Assembly: GCF_007995065.1 (NCBI RefSeq)
Contig: NZ_VOQR01000001.1
Coordinates: 747,001-811,000, forward strand
Direction: 5' to 3'
DNA from: Sphingomonas ginsenosidivorax
GTDB lineage: Bacteria > Pseudomonadota > Alphaproteobacteria > Sphingomonadales > Sphingomonadaceae
DNA: 64,000 nt
Of the stretch, positions 1-9,611 are shown piece by piece (position 1 is the stretch's first letter; each line of letters opens with the position of its first letter). The translations under genes were made by a program, and so were the position numbers. The notes below the pieces were generated by a model. That model saw nothing but the letters and a program-made list of their open reading frames with translations. It was not told the DNA's origin and searched no databases.

Positions 1-1111
1 CCGACAGGATGACGCCCGAATAGAAGTCGACGTTCGGGAACAGCTTCTTCTCGATGAAGTACGGATCGCTGAGCGCCAGGCGCTCGAGTTCGATCGCGAC
101 GTCGAACACGGGGTCGGTGACGCCGAGCTCGCCGAGCACTTCCTTGACGGTCGTCTGCATGACCGTCGCGCGCGGATCGTAGTTCTTGTACACGCGGTGG
201 CCGAAGCCCATCAGGCGGAACGGATCGTTCTTGTCCTTCGCGCGCGCGATGAACTCGGGGATCCGGTCGACGGTGCCAATCTCGCGCAGCATGTTGAGCG
301 CGGCTTCGTTCGCGCCGCCATGCGCGGGACCCCACAGGCAGGCGATGCCGGCCGCGATGCACGCGAACGGGTTGGCGCCCGACGAACCGGCAAGGCGGAC
401 GGTCGAGGTCGACGCGTTCTGCTCGTGATCGGCGTGGAGGATGAAGATGCGGTCCATCGCCTTCTCGACGACCGGGTTCACGACATAGGGCTCGGCCGGA
501 ACGCCGAACGTCATGCGCAGGAAATTGCCCGTGTAGCTGAGCGAATTGTCCGGATACAGGAAGGGCTGGCCGACGCTGTACTTGTACGCCATCGCGGCGA
601 TCGTCGGCATCTTCGCGATCAGGCGGTGCGACGCGATGACGCGCTGCGCCGGATCGTGGATGTCGGTCGAGTCGTGATAGAAGGCCGACAGCGCGCCGAC
701 GACGCCGCACATGATCGCCATCGGATGCGCGTCGCGACGGAAGCCGCGGAAGAAGGTCGCGAGCTGCTCGTGCACCATGGTGTGGCGCGTGATTGTGTGC
801 GTGAAGGTGTCGAGCTCGTCCGCGGTCGGCAGTTCGCCGTTCAGCAGCAGGTAGCAGACCTCCATGAAGTTGGACTGCTCGGCCAGCTCGCCGATCGTGT
901 AGCCGCGGTGCAGCAGCACGCCTTCGTCGCCGTCGATATAGGTGATGTCGGACTTGCAGCTCGCGGTCGAGGTGAAGCCGGGATCGTAGGTGAACGCGCC
1001 GGTCTGCGCATAGAGCTTGCGGATGTCGATGACGTCCGGGCCGACCGTGCCGGACATGACCGGATAGTCGTTGTCCTTGCCGTTCACGGCCAGGGTTGCG
1101 GTCTCGCTCAT
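1..1111 (-). CDS. gltA: Citrate synthase (3' part beyond window)
   Basis: Condenses acetyl-CoA and oxaloacetate to citrate, the first step of the TCA cycle, in the cytosol. The reading frame is open from the ATG at 1111 to the left edge, giving about 370 of the usual 425-430 residues. It begins [15 protein letters not shown] and holds the type II citrate synthase blocks: a GFTSTASC region, HADHEQN, a [11 protein letters not shown] segment with the active-site His, and [14 protein letters not shown]. The catalytic Asp region lies beyond the edge. A strong ribosome binding site (AAGGAAGG) sits about 10 nt before the ATG. gltX ends 23 bases upstream on the same strand, so the two are probably co-transcribed. 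The long plus-strand frames opposite it are shadows. Confidence 0.96.
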   Translation of the reverse strand, partial: MSETATLAVNGKDNDYPVMSGTVGPDVIDIRKLYAQTGAFTYDPGFTSTASCKSDITYIDGDEGVLLHRGYTIGELAEQSNFMEVCYLLLNGELPTADELDTFTHTITRHTMVHEQLATFFRGFRRDAHPMAIMCGVVGALSAFYHDSTDIHDPAQRVIASHRLIAKMPTIAAMAYKYSVGQPFLYPDNSLSYTGNFLRMTFGVPAEPYVVNPVVEKAMDRIFILHADHEQNASTSTVRLAGSSGANPFACIAAGIACLWGPAHGGANEAALNMLREIGTVDRIPEFIARAKDKNDPFRLMGFGHRVYKNYDPRATVMQTTVKEVLGELGVTDPVFDVAIELERLALSDPYFIEKKLFPNVDFYSGVILS

Positions 1112-1134
1112 GCTGTTATCCTTCCTTGGAATTC

Positions 1135-2523
1135 TCAGGCCGACGCGCTTTGGTCGGCGATCCGTGCGAGGCTCTCTTCGCGCCCGAGCAGGTCGAGCAC
1201 ATCGAAGATGCCCGGCGACGTCTTGCGTCCCGTCAGCGCGGCGCGAAGCGGCTGTGCGACCTGGCCGAGCTTGACGCCCCGCTCCTCTGCCACACGCCGT
1301 ACCGCGTCTTCGAGCGTCTCCGTATCCCAGTTGTGCACCGCGTCAAGGGCAGCATGGAGATTGGACAGCAACGCTTTCGCTTCGTCGCTCAAAAGCCCCT
1401 TCGCACCGTCGTCCATCGCGATCGGCCGCAGGCTGAACAGGAAGCCCGCACCATCGGCCAGTTCGTTGAGGTTTGCGGCACGCGGTTTCAAAGACGGCAT
1501 CGCGCGCGTCAGCAGGTCGAGCCCGCCATCCGGCAGCGCATGGCCGAGTCGATCGGCGACGAGGCCGGCAAGGCGGGCGTCGTCGGCCTCGCGGATGTAA
1601 TGGCCGTTGAGGTTCTCGAGCTTCTTGAGGTCGAACCGCGACGGGCTCTTGCCGACATGCGCGAGGTCGAACCATTCGACCGCCTGCTCACGGCTGATGA
1701 TCTCGTCGTCGCCGTGTCCCCAGCCGAGCCGGAGCAGGTAATTGTCGAACGCTTCGGGCAGGATGCCCATCTCGTCGCGATACGCCTCGATACCGACCGC
1801 GCCGTGGCGCTTCGACAGCTTCGCGCCGTCCGGGCCGTGGATCAGCGGGATGTGCGCGTAGGTCGGCTCGGGCCATTGCATGGCGCGGTAGATCGGCAGC
1901 TGCCGGAACGCGTTGTTGAGATGATCGTCACCGCGGATGACATGCGTCACGCCCATGTCGTGGTCGTCGACGACGACGGCCAGCATATAGGTCGGCGTGC
2001 CGTCCGAGCGGAGCAAAATCATGTCGTCGATCTCGGCATTCTGCACCGTGACCGCCCCCTGGACCTGGTCCTGGATCGTCACTGCGCCCTCGAGCGGCGC
2101 CTTGAGCCGCACGACGTGCGGGCGATCGGGCGCCTCGCTTGCCGGGCGGTCGCGCCACGGGCTGCGGATCCTGAGCGGCTTCTTCGCCGCCTGTGCCGCC
2201 GCGCGCATCTCGGCGATCTCGTCATTGGTCATGTAGCAGCGATAGGCGTGCCCGCCGGCGACCATCTCGTGCGCGACCTGCGCGTGCCGGTCGGCGCGCG
2301 CGAACTGCATGACCGCATCGCCATCCCAGTCGAGCCCGAGCCAGCGCATGCCGTCGAGGATCGCGTCGATCGCAGGCTGCGTCGAGCGCACCCGGTCGGT
2401 GTCCTCGATGCGCAGCAGGAAGGTGCCGCCGTTCGCCTTGGCGTACAGCCAGTTGAACAGCGCGGTGCGCGCGCCGCCCAGATGCAGATACCCCGTCGGT
2501 GACGGAGCGAAACGGGTAACCAC
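1135..2523 (-). CDS. gltX: Glutamate--tRNA ligase
   Basis: Class I aminoacyl-tRNA synthetase charging tRNA-Glu in the cytosol. The HIGH-like signature is in [18 protein letters not shown] at the N-terminus and the KMSKS-like loop is KLSKRHG. The GTG at 2523 is chosen because conserved sequence ([11 protein letters not shown]) begins there, giving about 462 residues, close to the family length. The frame stays open to 2625, but that extension is not family-like and would overlap the divergent comEC start. No clear Shine-Dalgarno precedes the GTG, so the exact start is uncertain; a TTG near 2560 is another possibility. gltA follows on the same strand. Confidence 0.93.
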   Translation of the reverse strand: MVTRFAPSPTGYLHLGGARTALFNWLYAKANGGTFLLRIEDTDRVRSTQPAIDAILDGMRWLGLDWDGDAVMQFARADRHAQVAHEMVAGGHAYRCYMTNDEIAEMRAAAQAAKKPLRIRSPWRDRPASEAPDRPHVVRLKAPLEGAVTIQDQVQGAVTVQNAEIDDMILLRSDGTPTYMLAVVVDDHDMGVTHVIRGDDHLNNAFRQLPIYRAMQWPEPTYAHIPLIHGPDGAKLSKRHGAVGIEAYRDEMGILPEAFDNYLLRLGWGHGDDEIISREQAVEWFDLAHVGKSPSRFDLKKLENLNGHYIREADDARLAGLVADRLGHALPDGGLDLLTRAMPSLKPRAANLNELADGAGFLFSLRPIAMDDGAKGLLSDEAKALLSNLHAALDAVHNWDTETLEDAVRRVAEERGVKLGQVAQPLRAALTGRKTSPGIFDVLDLLGREESLARIADQSASA

Positions 2524-2593
2524 GGATGCAGGCGATGCCGCATGCGTTTCAGATGTTGCGCCCAACCGCGGGTGCTCCCAGACTGTAAGAACG

Positions 2594-4849
2594 ATGGCCA
2601 GTTCAGCCGTCGCCGCCCCTAGCATGGCCCCCGCGCGGCGACAAATGGGCGTGCCGCCGATCGTGGCGGGGACCGGCCGCGCGATCGAGCGCTGGCTGGA
2701 GGCGGAGCGCGATCAGCTGATATTGTGGCTGCCGGTCGCGCTGGGCGCGGGGATCGCGCTGTGGTTCGCGTTGCCGGATGCGACCGCGTGGCGGACGGCG
2801 ATCCTGCTGCTGAGTGCGATCGGCTGCGCGGCGCTGGCGACCGGGCGCGGCGGACGGGCGGCCCGCGTGATCGCGATCGGTGCGCTGGCGGCCGCCGCTG
2901 GACTGGCGCTGGTCTGGGCGCGTGCGGACCGGGTGGCGGCACCCGTGCTCCAGCGGCCGACCGTGGCGACGTTCGCGGCGCAGGTCGAGCGGGTCGAGCC
3001 GCTCGCGGCCCGGGCGCTGGTACGGGTCACGCTGCTCCCGGTCGGGTCCGTGACCGATGCGCGCGGTGAAGCGCTCGACCTGCCGCCCCGCGTCCGGGTC
3101 AATCTCGCCGAAGCGGATGCGCCGAAGGGGCTGGGCGAGGGCGCCATGATCCGCCTGCGTGCACGGCTGATGCCGCCGCCCTTGCCGGCCGTGCCCGGTG
3201 CCTATGACTTCGCGCGCGTCGCGTGGTTCGCCGGGCTCGGCGCGACGGGCAGGGGCTTCGGGCCGGTCGTGGTGACGACACCCGCCGATGGTGGATCGGG
3301 ACTGCGCGGGCGGCTGTCCGCGCATATCACCCACAGCCTGGACGGCAGCGCCGGCGGGATCGCGGCGGCGCTGGCGACCGGCGATATCGGCGCGATCGGG
3401 GAGGACGATTCGGAGGCGATGCGCCGCGCGGGTCTCGCACACCTGCTGTCGGTCAGCGGGCTGCATATCACCGCCGCGGTGACCGCGACGATGCTGATCG
3501 TCATGCGGTTGCTGGCGCTCAGCCCGTGGCTGGCGCTGCGCGTCCGATTGCCCTTGGTCGCGGCGGTGGCCGGGGCGGGTGCGGCGATCGGCTATACGCT
3601 GCTGACCGGCGCCCAGGTGCCGACGATCCGGAGCTGCGTAGCGGCGCTCCTGGTTCTGGCGGCGCTGGCGATAGGCCGGCAGGCAGTGACGCTCCGCGCG
3701 CTGGCGATGGGCGCAGTCATCGTCCTGCTCGCGCTGCCGGAGGCGCTGGCGGGCCCGAGCTTCCAGCTGTCGTTCGCCGCGATCGCCGCCATCGTCGCCT
3801 TGCACGAACATCCGCGGATCACCGCGCTGTTCGGACCGCACGAGGAGGGCGCGGCACGGCGGCTGGCGCGCGCGCTCGGTTCGCTGCTGCTGACGGGGAT
3901 CGTCGTCGAGGCGGCGCTGATGCCGATCGCGGTCTATCATTTCCACCGCGCCGGACTGTACGGCGCGGTCGCGAATATCGTCGCGATCCCGCTGACGACC
4001 TTCGTCGTCATGCCGTTGGAGGCGGCGGCGTTGCTGCTCGACGCGGTCGAGCTGGGTGCGCCCCTGTGGTGGCTGGTCCAGCAGGCGCTCGACCTTCTCC
4101 TCTGGCTTGCGCATCTCGTGGCGGCGGTGCCGGGCGCTGTCCGATCGCTGCCGGCGATGCCTGACGGTGCCTATGCCGCGATGGTCGGCGGGGGGCTATG
4201 GATCGCGCTGTGGCGGACGCGGTGGCGACGCCTGGGGCTGGTGCCACTGCTGTTCGGGGCGAGCTGGGCGCTGGCGACGCCGGCGCCGGACCTGCTGGTG
4301 ACCGGGGACGGGCGGCATGTCGCGGTGCGGACCGCGGCAGGGCTGGCGCTGTTGCGGGATCGGGCGGGAGACTATGTCCGCGATACGCTGGCCGAGAATG
4401 GTGGGCTGATCGGCGAACCGTCATGGCTGTCCGACCAGCCCGATGCACGGTGCAGTCGCGATCTGTGCATGACCGATATCACCGCGGGCGCGCGCACGTG
4501 GCGGATCGTGGCGACGCGGAGCCTGTATCCGGTGCCGACGGCCGCGCTAATCGCGGCGTGCCGGTCTGCCGATATCGTCGTCAGCGAGCGCGGGTTGCCG
4601 CGGGGCTGCATGCCGCGGTGGCTGCGGCTCGACCGGTGGACGTTGCAGCGGACGGGGGGCGTGGCGGTCACGCTCGGCACCGGACGGGTAACGACGGTCT
4701 TATCGCCGGGCGATCGGCATCCGTGGCGGGTGCAGGCGGCGCCGCGCGCGTTCACGCACCGTCCTGGTTTTCGAGGACGCGATCATGTCTGGAGGGCCCG
4801 TCATCCTGACGAACGTCAGGATCCAGGGTCGCAGGCGCAGCACTCGTGA
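2594..4849 (+). CDS. comEC: ComEC/Rec2-family DNA uptake channel protein
   Basis: Inner-membrane protein of natural transformation, thought to pass single-stranded DNA into the cytosol. About 751 residues. An N-terminal hydrophobic DUF4131-like region is followed by the Competence domain with the motif [11 protein letters not shown] and many membrane helices. The C-terminal part (about residues 570-730) resembles the metallo-beta-lactamase-like region of ComEC but I see no HxHxDH metal motif, so it is probably catalytically degenerate. ATG at 2594 is used; it is divergent from gltX. The last 17 or so codons run into an intergenic palindrome (4798-4881) that also supplies the stop codon. Sphingomonads commonly carry comEC between lexA and gltX. 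Confidence 0.88.
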   Translation: MASSAVAAPSMAPARRQMGVPPIVAGTGRAIERWLEAERDQLILWLPVALGAGIALWFALPDATAWRTAILLLSAIGCAALATGRGGRAARVIAIGALAAAAGLALVWARADRVAAPVLQRPTVATFAAQVERVEPLAARALVRVTLLPVGSVTDARGEALDLPPRVRVNLAEADAPKGLGEGAMIRLRARLMPPPLPAVPGAYDFARVAWFAGLGATGRGFGPVVVTTPADGGSGLRGRLSAHITHSLDGSAGGIAAALATGDIGAIGEDDSEAMRRAGLAHLLSVSGLHITAAVTATMLIVMRLLALSPWLALRVRLPLVAAVAGAGAAIGYTLLTGAQVPTIRSCVAALLVLAALAIGRQAVTLRALAMGAVIVLLALPEALAGPSFQLSFAAIAAIVALHEHPRITALFGPHEEGAARRLARALGSLLLTGIVVEAALMPIAVYHFHRAGLYGAVANIVAIPLTTFVVMPLEAAALLLDAVELGAPLWWLVQQALDLLLWLAHLVAAVPGAVRSLPAMPDGAYAAMVGGGLWIALWRTRWRRLGLVPLLFGASWALATPAPDLLVTGDGRHVAVRTAAGLALLRDRAGDYVRDTLAENGGLIGEPSWLSDQPDARCSRDLCMTDITAGARTWRIVATRSLYPVPTAALIAACRSADIVVSERGLPRGCMPRWLRLDRWTLQRTGGVAVTLGTGRVTTVLSPGDRHPWRVQAAPRAFTHRPGFRGRDHVWRARHPDERQDPGSQAQHS

Positions 4850-4881
4850 CCCTGGGTCCTGGGTCGAGCCCAGGATGACGG
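4798..4881. repeat. Composite palindrome, family A, copy 1
   Basis: Two inverted arms (CCGTCATCCTGACG... and ...CCCAGGATGACGG), each a small hairpin with an inner CCAGGGT/ACCCTGG pair, around a variable centre. The left arm is coding for the comEC C-terminus. Confidence 0.8.
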
Positions 4882-4957
4882 TTTCAATACGCGCAATACC
4901 TAGTCCCGCTTCCATCGAACCTGCACCCGGCAGCTCCCAGTCGCCGCGCTCAGGACT

Positions 4958-4977
4958 TCTCCCGCCTTCGCGGGAGA
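4958..4977 (-). terminator. Hairpin downstream of lexA
   Basis: Perfect 8-bp stem TCTCCCGC / GCGGGAGA with a CTTC (minus strand GAAG) tetraloop, 8 bases after the lexA stop. No U-tract follows, so it may act as an RNA end or stabiliser rather than a classical terminator. Confidence 0.4.
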
Positions 4978-4985
4978 CAGGAGCT

Positions 4986-5657
4986 TCAGTCGTAGCGGCG
5001 CAGGATACCGGACAACTTCCCTTGCACGCGGACCTGCGCGGGGGCGTAGCGCTGCGGGTCGTAGGCGCGGTTGGCGGGGTCGAGGCGGACCATCGCGCCT
5101 TCGCGGCGGAAGAATTTGAGCGTCGCCTCGCTTTCCTCGATCAGCGCGACGACGATTTCGCCGTCACGGGCGGTCTCGGTCCGGCGGATGAGGGCATAGT
5201 CGCCGTCGAGGATCCCGGCCTCGACCATCGAGTCGCCCGAAACCTCGAGCGCATAATGCTCCCCCGCACCGAGCAGCGCGGCGGGGACCGCGAGCATCGA
5301 CGATCCCTCGAACGCCTCGATCGGCACGCCGGCGGCGATCCGGCCGTGCAGCGGAATCTCGATCACGTCGTTCGCCGGCTGCGGTGCCGACTTGACGTTG
5401 GCGGGAGCGGCAGGCGCCTTGGCCGGCGCCTTCTTCTCGGCGCGTTCGGGCATCCGCAGCACTTCGAGTGCGCGGGCGCGATTGGGCAGGCGGCGGATGA
5501 AGTTGCGTTCCTCGAGCGCGCTGATCAGGCGGTGGACGCCCGACTTCGACTTGAGGTCGAGCGCGTCCTTCATCTCCTCGAACGAGGGCGACACCCCGGT
5601 ATCCTCGAGACGATCGTTGATGAAGCAGACGAGCTCGTGCTGCTTGCGCGTGAGCAT
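4986..5657 (-). CDS. lexA: LexA repressor (SOS regulator)
   Basis: Represses SOS genes and cleaves itself when stimulated by RecA filaments. 223 residues from the ATG at 5657, where [10 protein letters not shown] begins the winged-helix DNA-binding domain (1-70). An Ala/Pro/Lys-rich linker follows (70-98), then the S24 peptidase domain: cleavage site A109-G110, catalytic S143 in SGDSMVEAG, and K181 in ATLKFF. The alphaproteobacterial form recognises GAAC-N7-GAAC, and such boxes lie directly upstream, so autoregulation is expected. The gene follows moeA on the same strand, 79 bases away, with its own promoter in between. Confidence 0.97.
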   Translation of the reverse strand: MLTRKQHELVCFINDRLEDTGVSPSFEEMKDALDLKSKSGVHRLISALEERNFIRRLPNRARALEVLRMPERAEKKAPAKAPAAPANVKSAPQPANDVIEIPLHGRIAAGVPIEAFEGSSMLAVPAALLGAGEHYALEVSGDSMVEAGILDGDYALIRRTETARDGEIVVALIEESEATLKFFRREGAMVRLDPANRAYDPQRYAPAQVRVQGKLSGILRRYD

Positions 5658-5674
5658 GGCAATTCTCCGGCCCG

Positions 5675-5700
5675 GAACAGACTGGGAACTTCTATGGAAC
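5675..5700 (-). promoter_or_regulatory. Tandem SOS boxes (three GAAC half-sites)
   Basis: GAAC occurs at 5675-5678, 5686-5689 and 5697-5700, each pair separated by exactly 7 bases, making two overlapping GAAC-N7-GAAC LexA sites. They lie 18-43 bases upstream of the lexA ATG and overlap the predicted -10 element. Confidence 0.85.
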
Positions 5701-5717
5701 AAAATTTACCACGTCAA
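5689..5717 (-). promoter_or_regulatory. Predicted lexA promoter
   Basis: On the minus strand TTGACG (5717-5712) and TAGAAG (5694-5689) are separated by 17 bases. The -10 lies inside the upstream SOS box, the expected arrangement for LexA autorepression. Pattern match only. Confidence 0.6.
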
Positions 5718-5736
5718 GTGCTGGGTCAAGCACCGG

Positions 5737-6921
5737 TCAGGCAATCACCAGGATTTCCGCCGAGTCGCCTGCCTTGGCGGCAGGCGCGTTGCCGGGGCGC
5801 ACGATCAGGCAGGTCGAACGGGCGAGCGTGAGCAGCATCGAACTGTCCTGGATCGTCGAGGCATAGGCGCGGCCGTCCCTGATTTCGGCGCGCATATAAT
5901 CGGTGCGCGCGTTGTTCGCCGCGAGATCTTCGCCGAGCAGTGCGTGCGTCGTCTGCGGCAGCGGATCGCGGGCACCGGCCATGTGTGCGACCAGCGGGCG
6001 GACGAACAGTGTCGCGGTGACGAACGCCGAAACCGGGTTGCCGGGCAGGCTGAGCACGGTCGCGTCGCGGAGCCGGCCGGCCATCATCGGCTTGCCCGGC
6101 CGCAGCGCGATCCGCCAGAAATCGATGACGCCGCCCGCCGCCTCGATCGCCGGGCGCACCAGGTCGTGGTCGCCGACCGACGCGCCGCCGGTGGTGACGA
6201 GCAGGTCGCATCGTGCTGCCGCGAAGGCATCGCGCAAGGTCTCGAGCCGGTCGGGCAGGATGCCCAGATCGACGATGTCGACGGGCAGGTCCGCGAGCAT
6301 CGCCGCGATCATGATGCCGTTCGATTCGGGCAGCGCGAGGCCGGAGGTGGTGGAGCCGGGGGGGACGAGCTCGTCACCGGTCGCCGCGACCGCGACGCGG
6401 ATGCGACGGTTGACGCCGAGCGTGCCGTGCCCCCCGGTCGCCGCGACCGCGATCCGCGCTGGCGTCAGACGGTCGCCCTTGGCCACCAGCCGGTCGCCGA
6501 TGGTGAAGTCGAGCCCGCGCGCGCGAGTGTTGCGCCCGAGATAGGGCGGCCCTTCGCCGTCCAGCGTAAGAGCCTCGCCCGCGCGCGCGGCCTCTTCCTG
6601 GATCAGCACGGTGTCGGCGCCCGCGGGCAGCGCGGCGCCGGTGAAGATGCGGACCGCCTCGCCGGTGCGGACCTCGCCGTCGAAGGCACGTCCCGCCGCG
6701 CTTTCGCCGATCACGGTCCAGGGTCCGGGCATGTCGGCGAAGCGGATCGCATAGCCGTCCATCGCCGAGAGGTCGGCGGCGGGCTGCGTGCGGTTGGCAA
6801 GGATGTCCTGCGCGGCCCAGCGGCCGGCGGCGTCGCGCAAGGGAAGCGTCTCGGACTCGACACGGGGCGCGAGCGCGAACAGCCGCGACTGGGCATCCGC
6901 GACGGGGAGGAGTTGGATCAT
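5737..6921 (-). CDS. moeA: Molybdopterin molybdotransferase MoeA
   Basis: Inserts molybdate into adenylylated molybdopterin, the last common step of molybdenum cofactor synthesis, in the cytosol. About 394 residues from ATG at 6921. Visible MoeA landmarks: SAMDGYAIR near residue 60, FTGAALPAGADTVL near 100, the MPT-binding-type segment TTGGASVGDHD near 240, and SLPGNPVSAFV near 300. The ATG overlaps by ATGA the stop of a possible 54-codon frame just upstream. moaC, the cyclic pyranopterin synthase partner, lies about 440 bases upstream on the same strand, so cofactor genes are clustered between trp genes and lexA. Confidence 0.95.
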   Translation of the reverse strand: MIQLLPVADAQSRLFALAPRVESETLPLRDAAGRWAAQDILANRTQPAADLSAMDGYAIRFADMPGPWTVIGESAAGRAFDGEVRTGEAVRIFTGAALPAGADTVLIQEEAARAGEALTLDGEGPPYLGRNTRARGLDFTIGDRLVAKGDRLTPARIAVAATGGHGTLGVNRRIRVAVAATGDELVPPGSTTSGLALPESNGIMIAAMLADLPVDIVDLGILPDRLETLRDAFAAARCDLLVTTGGASVGDHDLVRPAIEAAGGVIDFWRIALRPGKPMMAGRLRDATVLSLPGNPVSAFVTATLFVRPLVAHMAGARDPLPQTTHALLGEDLAANNARTDYMRAEIRDGRAYASTIQDSSMLLTLARSTCLIVRPGNAPAAKAGDSAEILVIA

Positions 6922-7082
6922 CGAGGGGCTGTTCCGGCGCGAATGTTGAGAATGTTGAGACGACGAACGGGTTTTGCGTCGCGCATGTCGAGAACGTTGC
7001 GGGCGTCCAAGGGTTTCGCGGCGCCGATGTTGAGGGGGCGCTGGACGTCGAGGTTTTTCGGGGAGGTGGCGCGGCGGATCAT
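6918..7082 (-). CDS. Possible small protein with internal repeats, coupled to moeA
   Basis: A 54-codon frame from ATG at 7082 to TGA at 6918, whose stop overlaps the moeA start as ATGA. The product is basic (about 15 Lys/Arg of 54) and shows a repeated pattern of KPLD/NLDV, LNI, LDM and LNILNI blocks. I recognise no family. For it: the start/stop overlap and lack of other content here. Against it: no clear Shine-Dalgarno before the ATG. The DNA also reads as degenerate repeats of ATGTTGAG on the plus strand, which may be the primary feature. Confidence 0.35.
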   Translation of the reverse strand: MIRRATSPKNLDVQRPLNIGAAKPLDARNVLDMRDAKPVRRLNILNIRAGTAPR

Positions 7083-7144
7083 GCCACGGGGCTGGCATAT
7101 CCTGGCTGTGTAGGACAGCGCTGAGTCATCCTGGCGAGGTCAGG

Positions 7145-7245
7145 TTCCCCGGCGAAGGCCGGGGCCCAGTTGGGGAACAAGGGTAACGTAGGGTGGCGCT
7201 CCGTCACGGCTACCTCCCAACTGGGCCCCGGCCTTCGCCGGGGAA
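7145..7245. repeat. Composite palindrome, family F, copy 1
   Basis: Left arm TTCCCCGGCGAAGGCC... and right arm ...GGCCTTCGCCGGGGAA are about 31-base inverted arms ending in CCCAGTTGGG/CCCAACTGGG, with a 40-base unique centre. It lies in the 281-base moaC-moeA gap outside the small frame, where nothing else is seen except the half-element at 7314. Confidence 0.8.
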
Positions 7246-7313
7246 GTGTGTCTTGAGGAGTTTCGGCTGCCGACCGCCGCCTTGTTCCGCGGGGGCAGGC
7301 GTCGCGCACGGGG

Positions 7314-7343
7314 CCCTGGGTCCTGACTTTCGTCAGGATGACG
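7314..7343. repeat. Half element of palindrome family A
   Basis: A single right arm (CCCTGGGTCCTGACTTTCG... ending CAGGATGACGG) without a left partner, 20 bases from the moaC stop. It can still fold as one hairpin and may end moaC transcripts. Confidence 0.65.
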
Positions 7344-7363
7344 GGAGGCGCTAGGCGAGCGCC

Positions 7364-7831
7364 TCAGGCGGTCCAGTCGCCCGACTTGCCGCCGCGCTTC
7401 GACAGCAGGCGAATGTCGCTCAGGATCATGCCCTTATCGATCGCTTTTGCCATGTCGTAGATGGTCAGCAGCGTGACCGAGACCGCGGTCAGCGCCTCCA
7501 TCTCGACGCCGGTCTTGCCGTCGGTCGAGGTCGTCGCGGTGACGGTGACGCCAGTGTCGTCGACGTCCAGCGCGATGTCGACCGAATTGAGCGGCAGCGG
7601 GTGGCAGAGCGGGATCAGGTCGCTGGTGCGCTTGGCCGCCATGATTCCGGCGACGCGCGCGACGGCGAGGACGTCGCCCTTCTTCGCGGTGCCCGCAGCG
7701 ATCGCAGTGGCGGCCTCGGGCGACATCGTGATTCGTCCGCTGGCGACCCCGATCCGCGTCGTGACGGCCTTGCCGCCGACGTCGACCATCCGTGCGGCAC
7801 CGTCGGCGTCGATATGCGTGAGGCCGCTCAT
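7364..7831 (-). CDS. moaC: Cyclic pyranopterin monophosphate synthase MoaC
   Basis: Converts the 3',8-cyclo-GTP product of MoaA to cyclic pyranopterin monophosphate in molybdenum cofactor synthesis. 155 residues from ATG at 7831, a normal length. Conserved blocks: [12 protein letters not shown] near 15, [13 protein letters not shown] near 70 with the catalytic Lys/His region, and [20 protein letters not shown] near 110. The ATG overlaps the trpC stop by ATGA, indicating translational coupling of a tryptophan gene to a cofactor gene. Confidence 0.96.
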   Translation of the reverse strand: MSGLTHIDADGAARMVDVGGKAVTTRIGVASGRITMSPEAATAIAAGTAKKGDVLAVARVAGIMAAKRTSDLIPLCHPLPLNSVDIALDVDDTGVTVTATTSTDGKTGVEMEALTAVSVTLLTIYDMAKAIDKGMILSDIRLLSKRGGKSGDWTA

Positions 7832-8619
7832 GTCGAGGATGCGGGGGCGAGCAGCGCGCGCGTCGCAGCCTCGATATCGGGCTGCCGCATCAGCGCCTCG
7901 CCGATCAGGAAGCAATGCACGCCTTTTTCGGCGAGCGCGTCGAGGTCGGCGCGGCTGGTGAGGCCGCTCTCCGCGACGAAGGTGCAGTCCTTGGGCGCGA
8001 GCGCGACCAGATCAAACGTGCGGCGGAAATCGACCGAGAAGTCGCGCAGGTCGCGGTTGTTGACCCCGATCAGCCGCGACTTGAGCTTCAGCGCGCGCTC
8101 CAGTTCGTGCGCGTCATGAATCTCGACCAGCACGTCCATCCCGCATTCGAGCGCGGAGGCTTCGATCTCCGCCATCTGTGCGTCGTCGAGCGCGGCGACG
8201 ATGATCAGGATTGCGTCTGCGCCGATGCTCCGCGCTTCGGTCGCCTGCCACGGATCAACCATGAAGTCCTTCCGCAACACCGGGATCGACACCGCGTCGC
8301 GGGCGGCGGTCAGGTAGGAATCGGCACCCTGGAACCAGCTCTCGTCGGTCAGCACGGACAGGCAGGCAGCGCCCCCGGCCTCATAGGCGCGGGCATGCGC
8401 GGGCGGATCGAAATCGGCGCGGATCAGGCCCTTGGAGGGGCTCGCCTTCTTCACCTCGGCGATCAGTGCATGGCCGGGCTTGGCGTCGAGCGCGGCGCGA
8501 AAACCCCGCGGCTTGGAGACATGGGCGATGCCGGCGTCGATATCGGCGAGGCTGGTCGTCGCCTTGCGCGCGGCGACTTCGGCACGCTTGGTCTCGAGGA
8601 TGCGGTCGAGCATGGTCAT
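7828..8619 (-). CDS. trpC: Indole-3-glycerol phosphate synthase
   Basis: Closes CdRP to indole-3-glycerol phosphate in tryptophan synthesis; a TIM barrel of about 263 residues. Motifs: [15 protein letters not shown] near 53-67, [12 protein letters not shown] near 117, [11 protein letters not shown] near 187, VAESGLTS near 213. ATG at 8619 is used because it overlaps the trpD stop (TGATG); ATG at 8613 is an alternative. Part of a minus-strand run trpG-trpD-trpC-moaC with each junction overlapping. Confidence 0.96.
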   Translation of the reverse strand: MTMLDRILETKRAEVAARKATTSLADIDAGIAHVSKPRGFRAALDAKPGHALIAEVKKASPSKGLIRADFDPPAHARAYEAGGAACLSVLTDESWFQGADSYLTAARDAVSIPVLRKDFMVDPWQATEARSIGADAILIIVAALDDAQMAEIEASALECGMDVLVEIHDAHELERALKLKSRLIGVNNRDLRDFSVDFRRTFDLVALAPKDCTFVAESGLTSRADLDALAEKGVHCFLIGEALMRQPDIEAATRALLAPASST

Positions 8620-9611
8620 CAATAGGCTATCCAGCGGGCGAGCAGCGCTTCGGCGCGGCGGGCGTCGAGCGCCTCCGCGGCCTGGGCGGCACCCTCGGTC
8701 AGGGTGGGGGCGATGCCGGCGACCATCAGGGCGGCGGCGGCGTTGAGCAGGACGGCGTCACGGTACGCACCGGTCTCGCCGTGGAGCAGGCGTTGCAGCG
8801 CGGCGGCGTTGTGCGCGGCGTCGCCGCCGCGGATCGATTCGATCGGGTGACGAGGCAGGCCGGCGTCGTCGGGGGTGATCCGGGCGGGCAGGTCGACGGT
8901 GCCGATGCTGGCCACGATGCTGGAGCCTGCGCCTGACAGCTCGTCGAGACCTTCCTCGCCCGAGACGACGAGCGCGGCTTGCGTGCCGAGCTGTTCGAGC
9001 GCGTCGGCATAGAGCGGCACGTAATCGGGGCGCGCGATGCCGATCAGCTGGCGGGTGACGCCGGCCGGGTTGGCGAGCGGGCCCATCAGGTTGAAGATCG
9101 TGCGGCGGCCGATGCGCTGGCGGATCGGGGTGATGCGCCGCATCGCCGGGTGATGGTTGGCGGCGAACAGGAAGGCGATGCCGATCTCGGCGAGGCTCGC
9201 CTCTGCGGTCGCGCCGGCGCGGTCCATGTCGAGGCCGAGGACCTCGAGCGTGTCGGCGGCACCCGCCTTGCTCGAGGCGGCGCGGTTGCCGTGCTTGGCG
9301 ACGGGGACGCCGCAGGCCGCGACGACCAGCGCGACCGCGGTCGAGACGTTGAGCGTGTGATGGCCGTCGCCGCCGGTGCCGCAGACGTCGACCGCGGTGG
9401 CCGACGCGGCGATCGGGAGCATCCGCTGGCGCAGCGCGCGCGCGGCCTCGGCGATCTCGATGCTGGTCTCGCCGCGTTCGGCGAGGGCGACGAGGAAGGT
9501 CGCGATCGCGTCTTCGCTGGCGCGCGCGTCGAGGATGTCGGCGAACGCCTCGCGCGCGGATTCGCGGGAGAGGGGCGTGGAAGGATCGGGGAGAAGGGTC
9601 GTGGTGGTCAC
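8619..9611 (-). CDS. trpD: Anthranilate phosphoribosyltransferase
   Basis: Transfers phosphoribose from PRPP to anthranilate. 330 residues from a GTG at 9611 that overlaps the trpG stop as GTGA. Motifs: [17 protein letters not shown] near 75-90 (PRPP site), [10 protein letters not shown] near 103, GPLANPAG near 160. The Shine-Dalgarno for the GTG (GGAGGGG, 3-4 bases upstream) is the end of a composite palindrome inserted across the trpG 3' end. The frame continues upstream through trpG, but that is antisense-free shadow without family similarity, not a fusion. Confidence 0.95.
   Translation of the reverse strand: MTTTTLLPDPSTPLSRESAREAFADILDARASEDAIATFLVALAERGETSIEIAEAARALRQRMLPIAASATAVDVCGTGGDGHHTLNVSTAVALVVAACGVPVAKHGNRAASSKAGAADTLEVLGLDMDRAGATAEASLAEIGIAFLFAANHHPAMRRITPIRQRIGRRTIFNLMGPLANPAGVTRQLIGIARPDYVPLYADALEQLGTQAALVVSGEEGLDELSGAGSSIVASIGTVDLPARITPDDAGLPRHPIESIRGGDAAHNAAALQRLLHGETGAYRDAVLLNAAAALMVAGIAPTLTEGAAQAAEALDARRAEALLARWIAY

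Noticed and set aside
197..1600. 467-codon plus-strand frame opposite gltA and gltX
   Set aside because: No family motifs; Arg/Ala/Val-rich composition typical of antisense shadows in GC-rich codon-biased DNA, while gltA and gltX have clear motifs.
2524..2625. N-terminal extension of GltX to 2625
   Set aside because: Not family-like and overlaps the divergent comEC start region; conserved sequence begins at 2523.
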